Shown piece by piece: positions 44,740-52,075 of a DNA stretch of 64,000 bases. This DNA is from Solimonas fluminis (GTDB taxonomy: Bacteria; Pseudomonadota; Gammaproteobacteria; Nevskiales; Nevskiaceae): positions 1 through 64,000 of the forward strand of contig NZ_PSNW01000018.1 in the NCBI RefSeq assembly GCF_002930645.1, given 5' to 3'. Both the position numbers and the translations under genes were made by a program. Within the stretch, counting starts at the first letter, position 1. Every line of letters starts with the position of its first letter. The notes beneath the pieces were generated by a model that ran no database searches, was not told the origin of the DNA, and saw nothing but the letters and a program-made list of their open reading frames with translations.

Positions 44740-44790
44740 TGAGGCGACTACCCATGCTGATCTCTGCTGATTTCCGGGGCGCCTCATTAC
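44736..44790. repeat. Perfect 11-bp inverted repeat spanning a stop codon
   Basis: GTAATGAGGCG (44736-44746, includes the TAA stop of the 76-residue gene) and CGCCTCATTAC (44780-44790) are exact inverses with a 33-base interval. No T tract follows, so it is more a repeat end or protein site than a classic terminator. Confidence 0.55.
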
Positions 44791-44796
44791 TGCTCC

Positions 44797-44847
44797 GACT
44801 CCCGACGCCAAGATCCCCACTGACGTGGGGCCCCTCCACGCTGGTCG
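44797..44847 (+). repeat. Intergenic repeat family D, copy 1
   Basis: GACTCCCGACGCCAAGATCC followed by CCACTGACGTGGGGCCCCTCCACGC. The same order appears at 49101-49149 (GACTCGCGACGCTAAGGATC, then CCCACGCAATGCGTGGGGCC, then CCTCCACGC). It ends eight bases before the next gene's ATG. Confidence 0.55.
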
Positions 44848-44854
44848 CGTAGCC

Positions 44855-46171
44855 ATGTCCACCCTCGAAATCCGCGCCGAGATCATCAAGCTCTCCCGCG
44901 TGCTGGGCCTGAAGCCCGAGCAGCTGGAATTCCTCAGCCACACACCGGCCACCGATATCCGCCACCTGCGCGAAACCACGCACGAGTACCTGTTCAACCG
45001 CGGCCGCTCGCTGTTCCAGAAGCTGGCGGCCACCACCAAGCTGCTGCCTGGCAAGCTGACGGCCTTCATCGGCCAGAAGGCCTTCGCGCCGGTGTTCATC
45101 GCGCGCATCGCCGGCGAGATGCCGACGGACCGCGCGGTGGAGATCGCGCAGCGCATGGAGATTCCGTTCCTGGCCGACGTGACGCTGGAGCTGGACCCGC
45201 GCCGCGTGGGCGACATCATCCGCCAGATGCCGGTGGAGATCGTGCGCGACGTGGCGATGGAGCTGATCCGCCGCCGCGAGTACATCACCATGGGCCTGTT
45301 CGTCGGCTACCTCACCGACGAGGCCATCCGCCGGGTGATGGCGGCGATCACGGACGAAGAGCACCTGCTGCGCATCGGTCTGTTCATCGAGGCCAAGGAC
45401 CAGGTGCCCAAGCTGATGCGCATGGTGCCCGACGAGCGTTTTCCGCGCTTCCTCAAGCTGGCGCAGGACGAGGGCAAGAACCTGTGGGCCGAGGCCCTGT
45501 CGCTGATGGCCTATGCCGATGGCGGCATGATGCGCAAGCTCGGCGACATGATGGCGGACGAAGGCGATGCCGCGCTGACGCGGCTGCTGCAGCGCAGCCA
45601 GGAGCAGGATCTCTGGGGTTCGATCCTGCCGGTGATCGCGCAGATGAGCCCGGAGAAGCAATCGCGCCTGGTGCACCTGGATGCGCTGGCCGATCCGCAG
45701 GTGCTCCAGAGCCTGTTCCGCACCGCGGAGGAGGACAACCTCTGGCGCCTGATGCTGCCGCTGGTGGCCGGCATGACCGAGGGCGAGATGGCGCAGACGG
45801 CTCGCGCCGCCGACCCGCAGAAGCTGCTGCGGCTGTTCCGGGCCGCCGAACAGGCCCACCTGGTGCCGAAGCTGCTGGGCCTGGTCGATCAGTTCAGCCC
45901 CGAGGAGCGCTCCTGGATGGCCACCATCGCCGCCGCGATGCCCGCCGAGCTGCAGGAGCGCTTTGCCGAGGAAGTGGACCAGGCGGGTCTCTGGGAGCCC
46001 TTGTTCGAGGTGGCCCGGGCGATTCCCACCGAGGGCCGTGCGGCGCTGGCGGACACGGTGCGGCGCATCGCCGGCCAGCGGCCGGAACTGGTCCGCAAGC
46101 TCGCCGGCCTGGCCGAATCGCGCGGACTGGGCGACCTGGTCGCGGCCGCCAGGGCTGCCGCAACGGGGTGA
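44855..46171 (+). CDS. Uncharacterised helical-repeat protein (MgtE N-domain-like)
   Basis: 438 residues, no signal peptide or membrane helix, predicted almost wholly helical. The middle (RAVEIAQRMEIPFLADVTLELDPRRVGDIIRQMPVEIVRDVAMELI) resembles the MgtE intracellular N domain, where such helical units sense Mg2+. The second half is made of ~40-45-residue tandem repeats: LLQRSQEQDLWGSILPVIAQMSPE, LFRTAEEDNLWRLMLPLVAGMTEGE, LFRAAEQAHLVPKLLGLVDQFSPEE, RFAEEVDQAGLWEPLFEVARAIPTE. No catalytic motif is visible. ATG 44855 is chosen because it follows the repeat end; upstream is repeat D. Likely a scaffold or sensor; function unknown. The small gene upstream may form a pair with it. Confidence 0.75.
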   Translation: MSTLEIRAEIIKLSRVLGLKPEQLEFLSHTPATDIRHLRETTHEYLFNRGRSLFQKLAATTKLLPGKLTAFIGQKAFAPVFIARIAGEMPTDRAVEIAQRMEIPFLADVTLELDPRRVGDIIRQMPVEIVRDVAMELIRRREYITMGLFVGYLTDEAIRRVMAAITDEEHLLRIGLFIEAKDQVPKLMRMVPDERFPRFLKLAQDEGKNLWAEALSLMAYADGGMMRKLGDMMADEGDAALTRLLQRSQEQDLWGSILPVIAQMSPEKQSRLVHLDALADPQVLQSLFRTAEEDNLWRLMLPLVAGMTEGEMAQTARAADPQKLLRLFRAAEQAHLVPKLLGLVDQFSPEERSWMATIAAAMPAELQERFAEEVDQAGLWEPLFEVARAIPTEGRAALADTVRRIAGQRPELVRKLAGLAESRGLGDLVAAARAAATG

Positions 46172-46226
46172 GCCTGTCGTCCCCGGGGGCGGCGTACAAT
46201 GCCGCCCCCATGCATCCCCTCCTGCC

Positions 46227-47375
46227 ATGAGCGCGCACGTCCCGGCCAAGCGGCTGGCAGGCTTCTACTTCTGGTACTTCGCCGCGATCGGCACGCTGAT
46301 GCCCTTCACCGGCCTGTTCCTGCAGGAGCGGGGCTGCACGCCGGCGCAGATCGGCGCCATCGGCGGCCTGATGGCGCTGACCCGCATCGTCTCGCCCTAT
46401 CTCTGGGGGCAGTACGCCGACCGTGACGCCCGCCGCATGGCGGCCATCCGCATCACCCTGGGCATGGGTTTGCTGGCCTTCGCTGCGGCGCAGCTCGCGC
46501 CGGGGTTCGCCTTGCTGGCGCTGTGCTTCTTCGTCTACGGCATGTTCAACAACGGCACCATGCCGCAGTTCGAGGTGGTGACCTTCAACCACCTCGGCGC
46601 CAATGCCGACCGCTACGGCCGCATCCGCCTGTGGGGCTCCATCGGATTCGTCGTTACCGTGATGGCGATGGGGCCGCTGTTCGAGCGCATCGGCGTGGGC
46701 TGGATGCCGCTGACCGTCGCCGGCCTGTTCGCGCTGTGCTGGCTGACCGGGCTGCGCATCCCCGAGGCGCCCATCGGGCCGCGTTCCGGCGCGGCGGAAT
46801 CGGTGATGGGCGTGATGCGCCGGCCGGAGGTCATCGCCCTGCTGGTGGCCTGCCTGCTGTCGCAGATGAGCTTCGGCCCCTACTACAACTTCTTCAGCAT
46901 CTGGCTGAAGGACCACGGCTACAACAAGTTCGAGATCGGCTTCCTGTGGGCCTTCGGCGTGGTGGCGGAGGTCGGCATCTTCTTCGTCATGCACCGCCTG
47001 CGCCGCTTCTGGAGCCTGCGCAGCATGATGCTCTGGGCCCTGGCCGGCACGGCGCTGCGCTGGTTCCTGCAGATGACCTTCATCGACAACATGCCCTGGA
47101 TGACCGCGGTGCAGGCGCTGCACGCGGTGAGCTTCGCGCTCTACCATTTCGCCGCCGTGAGCCTGATCCAGCAGCTCTTCCCGGGGGCGATGCAGGGGCG
47201 CGGACAGGCGATCTACACCGGCCTCAGCTACGGCGTCGGCGGGGCCATCGGCGGCTTCGGCAGCGGCCTGCTGTGGGAGGTCCTGCATCCGGACCTGCTG
47301 TGGCTGGTATCGACGGGCGTGGCGTTGCTGGCCTGGCTGATCGCCTGGCGCGGGCTGCGCGACATCCGGGAGTAG
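46227..47375 (+). CDS. MFS transporter (MFS_1-like, HcaT type)
   Basis: 382 residues with about 12 membrane helices. KRLAGFYFWYFAAIGTLMPFTGLFLQERG is the MFS_1-like opening; RIVSPYLWGQYADRDARRMAAIR is the loop 2-3 motif A variant; RYGRIRLWGSIGFVVTVMAMGPLFE is typical of the HcaT/LacY-like subgroup. Substrate unknown. The ATG at 46227 is chosen from the helix start; a TACAAT (46195-46200) lies 26 bases upstream. In Pseudomonas a similar MFS gene follows prmB-aroC, as here after two extra genes. Confidence 0.9.
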   Translation: MSAHVPAKRLAGFYFWYFAAIGTLMPFTGLFLQERGCTPAQIGAIGGLMALTRIVSPYLWGQYADRDARRMAAIRITLGMGLLAFAAAQLAPGFALLALCFFVYGMFNNGTMPQFEVVTFNHLGANADRYGRIRLWGSIGFVVTVMAMGPLFERIGVGWMPLTVAGLFALCWLTGLRIPEAPIGPRSGAAESVMGVMRRPEVIALLVACLLSQMSFGPYYNFFSIWLKDHGYNKFEIGFLWAFGVVAEVGIFFVMHRLRRFWSLRSMMLWALAGTALRWFLQMTFIDNMPWMTAVQALHAVSFALYHFAAVSLIQQLFPGAMQGRGQAIYTGLSYGVGGAIGGFGSGLLWEVLHPDLLWLVSTGVALLAWLIAWRGLRDIRE

Positions 47376-47377
47376 CC

Positions 47378-47746
47378 TCAGGCGGGCGCCAGGTCCCCGG
47401 CGCGCCGCTGTACAGGTCCGACCGCCTGCGGATCGCGGCGGCGCTGGCGCAGCCGCTGCAGCAGCCAATCCTCGCGCCAGTGCTTCCAGTAGGGCTCGCG
47501 CTGTCCGTGCAGCTGGATGCCGCCTTCGATGGTCAGGTGATAGCGCTCGCGGCCTTCGCGCCGGTATGGCTTGAGCCATCCGCGCTCGCAGAAGTCTCCC
47601 AGGGCCAGGGCGAGGTCACGCTGGCGCAGGCCGGTGCGGCGCCAGACCAGTTCCAGCACCTGCGGCGAATAGTCGTCGGTGTAGCGCAGCGGTCCGGAGA
47701 GCTGGCGGGCCAGGGCGAGACTCAGGACGGTCGGGCTGATGCGCAT
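47378..47746 (-). CDS. Hypothetical winged-helix-like protein, paralogue 1
   Basis: 122 residues. The core GPLRYTDDYSPQVLELVWRRTGLRQRDLALALGDFCERGWL continues into KPYRREGRERYHLTIEGGIQL, a helix-turn-helix then beta-wing pattern like small winged-helix DNA-binding proteins. The C-terminus is W..WR..WLLQRLRQRRRDP, Arg-rich. The same GPL-YT-YS-WR-TGLRQ-DL pattern recurs in the gene at 48483-48857, and the two flank a GST gene. Family not recognised; DNA binding is inferred from shape and charge. It is convergent with the MFS gene, two bases apart. Confidence 0.65.
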   Translation of the reverse strand: MRISPTVLSLALARQLSGPLRYTDDYSPQVLELVWRRTGLRQRDLALALGDFCERGWLKPYRREGRERYHLTIEGGIQLHGQREPYWKHWREDWLLQRLRQRRRDPQAVGPVQRRAGDLAPA

Positions 47747-47845
47747 GACGCGGCTCCGGTGGAGACGGCTTCAAGATACGGCTGACAGGGGCGGCGCAAC
47801 AGGGACAAAATATCGCGCGATGGGGTGCATAACCTGGAGCGTGGC

Positions 47846-48472
47846 GTGCTGAAGGTCTACGGCGACATCTATTCGGGCAATTGCTACAAGCAGAAGCTGC
47901 TGCTGACGCAGCTCGGCATCGCTCATGACTGGGTACACCTGGACATCCTGAAGAAGGAAACCCGCACCCCGGAATTCCTGGCCCGGAATCCCAACGGCCG
48001 GGTGCCGGTACTGGAGCTGCCGGGCGGCGTGTTCCTGGCGGAGTCCAACGCCATCCTGCACTACCTGGCCGAGGGCACGCCGTTGCTGCCCGCCGACCGC
48101 CTGGACCATGCCCGGGTGCTGCAGTGGATGTTCTTCGAGCAGTACAGCCACGAGCCCTACATCGCCACATCGCGCTACATCATCCGCTATCTCGGCCGTC
48201 CGCCGGAGCAGGAGGCGCGCCTGCAGGAGCGTCATCCCGGCGGCCATGCCGCACTGGCGGTCATGGAGCGGCATCTGGCGGACCGCGACTGGTTCGTCGG
48301 CGAGGCCTACAGCATCGCGGACATCGCGCTGTATGCCTACACGCACGTGGCGCACGAGGGAGGGTTTGATCTGGCGGCCTATCCGGCCGTGCGGGCCTGG
48401 CTGGCGCGCACCGCCGCGCAGCCGGGTTATGCCAGCATGGACCAGTTCGACGCGGCGATCCGCGCCGGCTGA
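47846..48472 (+). CDS. Glutathione S-transferase family protein
   Basis: 208 residues from GTG 47846, with GGAG six bases upstream; a GTG seven codons earlier (47825) is possible. The N-terminal thioredoxin-like domain has LKVYGDIYSGNCYKQKLLLTQLGI, NPNGRVPVLELPGG and ESNAIL with the invariant cis-Pro (RVPVLE) and the glutathione-binding ESNAI. The C-terminal helical domain has VMERHLADRDWFVGEAYSIADIALYAY, the N-capping box. Catalytic Ser/Cys is in SGNCYK. Substrate unknown; detoxification or stress related. Flanked by two opposite-strand paralogues. Confidence 0.9.
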   Translation: MLKVYGDIYSGNCYKQKLLLTQLGIAHDWVHLDILKKETRTPEFLARNPNGRVPVLELPGGVFLAESNAILHYLAEGTPLLPADRLDHARVLQWMFFEQYSHEPYIATSRYIIRYLGRPPEQEARLQERHPGGHAALAVMERHLADRDWFVGEAYSIADIALYAYTHVAHEGGFDLAAYPAVRAWLARTAAQPGYASMDQFDAAIRAG

Positions 48473-48482
48473 GCGCGGCCGG

Positions 48483-48857
48483 TCAGTGAGCCGGCGCCGG
48501 CATGGGGTCGGAGTCGCGGCGGTTGCTGCCGTCCTTGGACGGGATGCGGGCGCGCATGCGCAGTTGGGCCAGGGTGCGGTTGTCGCGCCAGCGGGTCCAG
48601 GGGAACCAGCGCGATTCGGCGATGGCCGCCTGGCCCGCGGTGGTCATGCGATAGCTGGCCTCGATCTCGTCGCCGTGCAGCTCCATGTAGCCTTCTCCGA
48701 CGCAGTAGCGCAGCAGCTCGCGCAGGTCTTCCTGGCGCAGGCCCGTGCTGCGCCAGGTGGCCGAGAGCAGGGTCCAGGAGTAGTTGTGGGTGTAGGCCAG
48801 CGGTCCGGTAGTCAGGCTGGCGAGCGCGGCGAGCAGGGTACTGCGACGGATGTCCAT
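48483..48857 (-). CDS. Hypothetical winged-helix-like protein, paralogue 2
   Basis: 124 residues. MDIRRSTLLAALASLTTGPLAYTHNYSWTLLSATWRSTGLRQ then EDLRELLRYCVGEGYMELHGDEIEASYRMTTAGQAAI: same helix-wing plan as the gene at 47378-47746, sharing GPL-YT-YS, WR-TGLRQ-DL and the C-terminal W..WR..L..LR-R-R-P. It lies just after the GST stop on the opposite strand. The 300-base region upstream holds tandem repeat copies. No family assignment; a regulator of the GST or of itself is possible. Confidence 0.65.
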   Translation of the reverse strand: MDIRRSTLLAALASLTTGPLAYTHNYSWTLLSATWRSTGLRQEDLRELLRYCVGEGYMELHGDEIEASYRMTTAGQAAIAESRWFPWTRWRDNRTLAQLRMRARIPSKDGSNRRDSDPMPAPAH

Positions 48858-48967
48858 GGCGGGCGGCCTCGTTGCAATCTGGTGAGGCTAGCGGCGGGAG
48901 CGGGACGGGGCTGGATAGAGAAAATGGCGGGGTGGGGTGTGGGAAAGTGGCTCCCCAACGGATAAGG

Positions 48968-49050
48968 CCCTGCCGGGTCAGGGCAGAGCCGGTCACTCAA
49001 GCCTGCAAATTCACGAGGCTGAGGATTCCCATGCGATGCGTGGAGCCACG
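48968..49050. repeat. Intergenic repeat family D, tandem unit 1
   Basis: CCCTGCCGGGTCAGGGCAGAG, a CCTG/CAGG hairpin, then GGCTGAGGATTCCCATGCGATGCGTGGAGCCACG. Aligns over its full length with the unit starting at 49061 (most positions identical). Confidence 0.6.
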
Positions 49051-49055
49051 CAAAG

Positions 49056-49081
49056 AAAAACCCCGCCGGGTTAGGGCGGGG
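49056..49081 (-). terminator. Rho-independent terminator for the acyl-CoA dehydrogenase gene
   Basis: Read on the minus strand: CCCCGCC (49081-49075), seven-base loop, GGCGGGG (49067-49061), then TTTTT (49060-49056). It lies 80 bases beyond the minus-strand stop at 49161, with repeat family D between. Confidence 0.8.
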
Positions 49082-49149
49082 TCAGTCAACTCAACCCGCA
49101 GACTCGCGACGCTAAGGATCCCCACGCAATGCGTGGGGCCCCTCCACGC
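49061..49149. repeat. Intergenic repeat family D, tandem unit 2
   Basis: CCCCGCCGGGTTAGGGCGGGG opens the unit, then ACTCGCGACGCTAAGGATCC, CCACGCAATGCGTGGGG and CCCCTCCACGC. It is the tandem partner of 48968-49050 and matches 44797-44847 in its right half. The ~300-base gap 48858-49160 is filled by the two units. Confidence 0.6.
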
Positions 49150-49160
49150 CGTTCGTTGCT

Positions 49161-50978
49161 TTACTCAAAAACAAAGCTCTCCACCGGCAGTCGCAGCATG
49201 GATTTGCTGGGCTTAGTCATCGACTGGGCGTGGCCCTTGGCGCGCGGCAGGATGTGGTCGAAGTAGAACTTCGCCGTGGCGATCTTGGCCTTGTAGAACG
49301 CCGGCTCCTCGGCGCCGCCCTTGGAGAGCTTGTCGCTGGCCACCGCGGCCTGCAGGGCCCAGAAGTAGGCCATGGTCACGTAGCCCGAGTACATCAGGAA
49401 GTGATGGCTGGCGGAGCTGACCACTTCGCGGTCCTTGCGGGCCATCAGCATCACGCGCATGGTCAGCACGTTCCACTCGGCGGCGTACTTGGCCAGGGTG
49501 GTGGCGAAGTTGCGCAGGCGGGCGTCGCGCAGGTTGTCCACCGCGAACTTGGCGATCTGGCCGGTGAACTCGCGCACGGCCTTGCCGCGGGTCTGCAGCA
49601 GCACCTTGCGGCCCAGCAGGTCCAGGGCCTGGATGCCGGTGGTGCCTTCGTACAGCGTGGAGATGCGCGCGTCGCGGGCGATCTGCTCCATGCCGTGTTC
49701 CTTGATGTAGCCATGGCCGCCGAACACCTGGATGCCCTGGTTGGCCGCTTCCAGGCCCATCTCGGTCAGGAAGCCCTTGAGGATCGGCGTGAAGAAGCCC
49801 AGCTTGTCGTCCCACTCGTGGTACTTGGCCTGGTCGTTCTCGATGATGCCGTTGGTCATGTGGTCCGCCAGCTGCGCGGCGAAGTAGATCATCGCGCGGC
49901 CGCCTTCGGCGAAGCACTTCTGCGTCAGCAGCATGCGGCGCACGTCGGCATGATGGATCAGCGCGTCGGCGACCTTGTCCGGCTCCTGCTTGCCGCGCAG
50001 GGCGCGCATCGAGCGGCGGTCCTTGGCGTAGGCCAGCGCTCCCTGGAACGAGGCCTCGGCGTGGCAGATGCCCTGCACGGCGGTACCGATGCGGGCGGTG
50101 TTCATGAAGGTGAACATGGCTTCCAGGCCCTTGTTGGGCTTGGCGATCATGTAGCCGGTGGACTGCTCGAAGTTGATCACGGCCGTGGCGGAGGCCTTGA
50201 TGCCCATCTTGTGCTCGATGGCGCTGCAGACCACGTTGTTGTGCTCGCCGACGCTGCCGTCGGCGTTGACGTTCATCTTGGGCACGATGAACAGCGAGAT
50301 GCCCTTGGTGCCCGGGGGCGCGTCCGGCAGGCGCGCCAGCACGATGTGGATGATGTTCTCGGTCAGGTCATGCTCGCCGGCGGAGATGAAGATCTTGGTG
50401 CCGGTGATCTTGTAGCTGCCGTCCAGCTGCGGCTCGGCCTTGGTCTTGACCTGGCCGAGGTCGGTGCCGCACTGCGGCTCGGTGAGGCACATGGTGCCGG
50501 TCCAGCGGCCCTCGGTCAGCGGCGGCATGTAGATCGCCTTCAGCTCCTCGGAGGCGTGCTGCATGACGGTGTTCATGGCGCCCAGCGAAAGGCCCGGGTA
50601 CATGGTGAACGACCAGTTGGCCGTACCCATCATCTCGGACTTCAGCAGGCCCAGCGACATCGGCATGCCCTGGCCGCCGAACTCGGTCGGGTGCGACAGG
50701 CCCTGCCAGCCGCCCTGCACGAACTGCTCGTAGGCCTCCTTGAAGCCCTTGGGCGTGGTGACCTTGCCGTTCTCGAAGTGGCAGCCTTCCTGGTCGCCGG
50801 AGAGGTTCAGCGGGGCCAGCACCTCTTCGCAGAACTTGGCGGCTTCGCCCAGGATCGCGTCGCAGGTCTCGGGGTCTGCATCCTTGCCGTTGGAGAGGCC
50901 GGCGTAGTGAGCGGGGTAGTCGAACACCTCGTTCATCAGGAAGCGCATGTCGCGCAGCGGAGCTTTGTAGGCAGGCAT
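49161..50978 (-). CDS. Acyl-CoA dehydrogenase, DmdC-like
   Basis: 605 residues. MCLTEPQCGTDLGQVKTKAE (FAD/acyl site) and IFISAGEHDLTEN; TARIGTAVQGICHAEASFQGALAYAKDRRSMRAL; catalytic Glu E444 in STLYEGTTGIQALDLLGRKVLL; after ~residue 460 an extra C-terminal domain as in 3-methylmercaptopropionyl-CoA dehydrogenase (DmdC) and related enzymes. It oxidises an acyl-CoA to enoyl-CoA. Such DmdC-like proteins are common in oil-degrading Solimonas-like bacteria and more often act on fatty or branched acyl-CoAs; the substrate is not known here. Own terminator downstream; lysR lies upstream, 92 bases away. Confidence 0.92.
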   Translation of the reverse strand: MPAYKAPLRDMRFLMNEVFDYPAHYAGLSNGKDADPETCDAILGEAAKFCEEVLAPLNLSGDQEGCHFENGKVTTPKGFKEAYEQFVQGGWQGLSHPTEFGGQGMPMSLGLLKSEMMGTANWSFTMYPGLSLGAMNTVMQHASEELKAIYMPPLTEGRWTGTMCLTEPQCGTDLGQVKTKAEPQLDGSYKITGTKIFISAGEHDLTENIIHIVLARLPDAPPGTKGISLFIVPKMNVNADGSVGEHNNVVCSAIEHKMGIKASATAVINFEQSTGYMIAKPNKGLEAMFTFMNTARIGTAVQGICHAEASFQGALAYAKDRRSMRALRGKQEPDKVADALIHHADVRRMLLTQKCFAEGGRAMIYFAAQLADHMTNGIIENDQAKYHEWDDKLGFFTPILKGFLTEMGLEAANQGIQVFGGHGYIKEHGMEQIARDARISTLYEGTTGIQALDLLGRKVLLQTRGKAVREFTGQIAKFAVDNLRDARLRNFATTLAKYAAEWNVLTMRVMLMARKDREVVSSASHHFLMYSGYVTMAYFWALQAAVASDKLSKGGAEEPAFYKAKIATAKFYFDHILPRAKGHAQSMTKPSKSMLRLPVESFVFE

Positions 50979-51070
50979 GGAAAGTCCTCGTCACCGAGCT
51001 AAATAAGTGGGCGTATTCTGAACACCCATTGACCCGGGAGACATTGGCCGCAGGAACAGTAAACAACTGT

Positions 51071-51958
51071 TCAGGGGGCCATACGGCCCCGTATGTCGGA
51101 TTCCAGGCTGCCCAGCAGGGCCAGGCCCGCGCCGGACAGGGTGCGGCGCTCGTGCCAGACGGCGCCCAGTTCACGATGCAGGGCCAGCTGCGGGATCGGC
51201 AGGCGGCGGATGCTGCCGTCGATCATCGAGTCCGGCAGCACGCTCCAGCCCAGGCCGATGCCCACCAGCATCTTCAGGGTTTCCAGGTAATTGGTGGCCA
51301 GGCGGATGCGCGGCACCAGGCCGTGCTGCTGCAGGGCGCGGGTGACGATGCGGTGGGTATAGGTGGCCTCGTCCGGCAGCACTGCCGGGTGGCCGGCGAG
51401 GTCCTGCAGGCGGGCGCGGGGCTTGTCCAGCAGGGGGTGGCCGGGAGCGACCACGACCGACAAGGGGTCGTCCCAGACGGCGCGCTGCTGCAAGTGCGGC
51501 AGCGGCTGGGTGGGCAGGGTGACGATGCCCAGCTCCAGCTTGCCCGCCAGCACGGCCTGGCAGGCCACCTCGGAGTCCATGAAATGGATGTCCAGGTCCA
51601 CTTCCGGGTACTGCTGGGTGAAAGCGCGCAGTACCGGCGGCAGGCGGTGCAGGCCGATGTGGTGGCTGGTGCCGATCGACAGGCGCCCGGCCACCTTCTC
51701 ATGCAGGTGGGAGAGCGCCCGCCTCCCATCTTCAAGGTCTTGCAGCACCTTCTTCGCGTAGGGGAGCAGGGTGCGGCCGGCGTCGGTCAGGCTCACCTGT
51801 CGGCCCACGCGGTCGAACAGGGGCTGGCCGACCTGTTCCTCCAGGGCGGTGATGCGCTTGCTCACCGCCGGCTGGGACAGGTGCAGGGCTTCGGCGGCTT
51901 GGGTGAAGGAGCCGGACTCGGCGACGGCGATGAAGGTGGTGAGGTTCTGGGTGTCCAT
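51071..51958 (-). CDS. LysR-family transcriptional regulator divergent from leuC
   Basis: 295 residues. N-terminal winged HTH: NLTTFIAVAESGSFTQAAEALHLSQPAVSKRITALEEQVGQPLFDRVGRQVSLTDAGRTLLPYAKKVL, then a type 2 periplasmic-binding effector domain (LSIGTSHHIGLHRLPPVLRAFTQQYPEVDLDI). Divergent from leuC with a T-N11-A palindrome in between, so control of leucine synthesis genes is inferred. The adjacent LysR gene exists also in Pseudomonas. The acyl-CoA dehydrogenase gene lies downstream but may be unrelated. Ligand unknown; leucine-pathway intermediate is a reasonable guess. Confidence 0.93.
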   Translation of the reverse strand: MDTQNLTTFIAVAESGSFTQAAEALHLSQPAVSKRITALEEQVGQPLFDRVGRQVSLTDAGRTLLPYAKKVLQDLEDGRRALSHLHEKVAGRLSIGTSHHIGLHRLPPVLRAFTQQYPEVDLDIHFMDSEVACQAVLAGKLELGIVTLPTQPLPHLQQRAVWDDPLSVVVAPGHPLLDKPRARLQDLAGHPAVLPDEATYTHRIVTRALQQHGLVPRIRLATNYLETLKMLVGIGLGWSVLPDSMIDGSIRRLPIPQLALHRELGAVWHERRTLSGAGLALLGSLESDIRGRMAP

Positions 51959-51964
51959 GGTCGA

Positions 51965-51979
51965 ATTCCCATATGGAAT
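51965..51979. promoter_or_regulatory. LysR-type operator palindrome in the lysR-leuC gap
   Basis: ATTCC-CATAT-GGAAT, a perfect 5-bp inverted repeat with T-N11-A spacing (T51966, A51978), the classic LysR box layout. It is 6 bases upstream of the LysR ATG and 22 bases from the leuC -35. Confidence 0.6.
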
Positions 51980-52000
51980 GGACTGGATGAAAACGATTCA

Positions 52001-52030
52001 TTGGAGTTATTGATAACACGCTCCTAGAAT
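52001..52030 (+). promoter_or_regulatory. leuC promoter
   Basis: TTGGAG (52001-52006) and TAGAAT (52025-52030) with an 18-base spacer. The LysR palindrome is directly upstream. GAGG at ~14 bases before the ATG is the likely ribosome binding site. Confidence 0.6.
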
Positions 52031-52075
52031 GCGCGCCATTCGCAAGACCAAGCTTCGGGAATTTGAGGTCCAGCC

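Noticed and set aside
48968-49149. CRISPR array
   Set aside because: Only two diverged units without spacer/repeat regularity; a tandem repeat fits better. No cas gene is present in the window.
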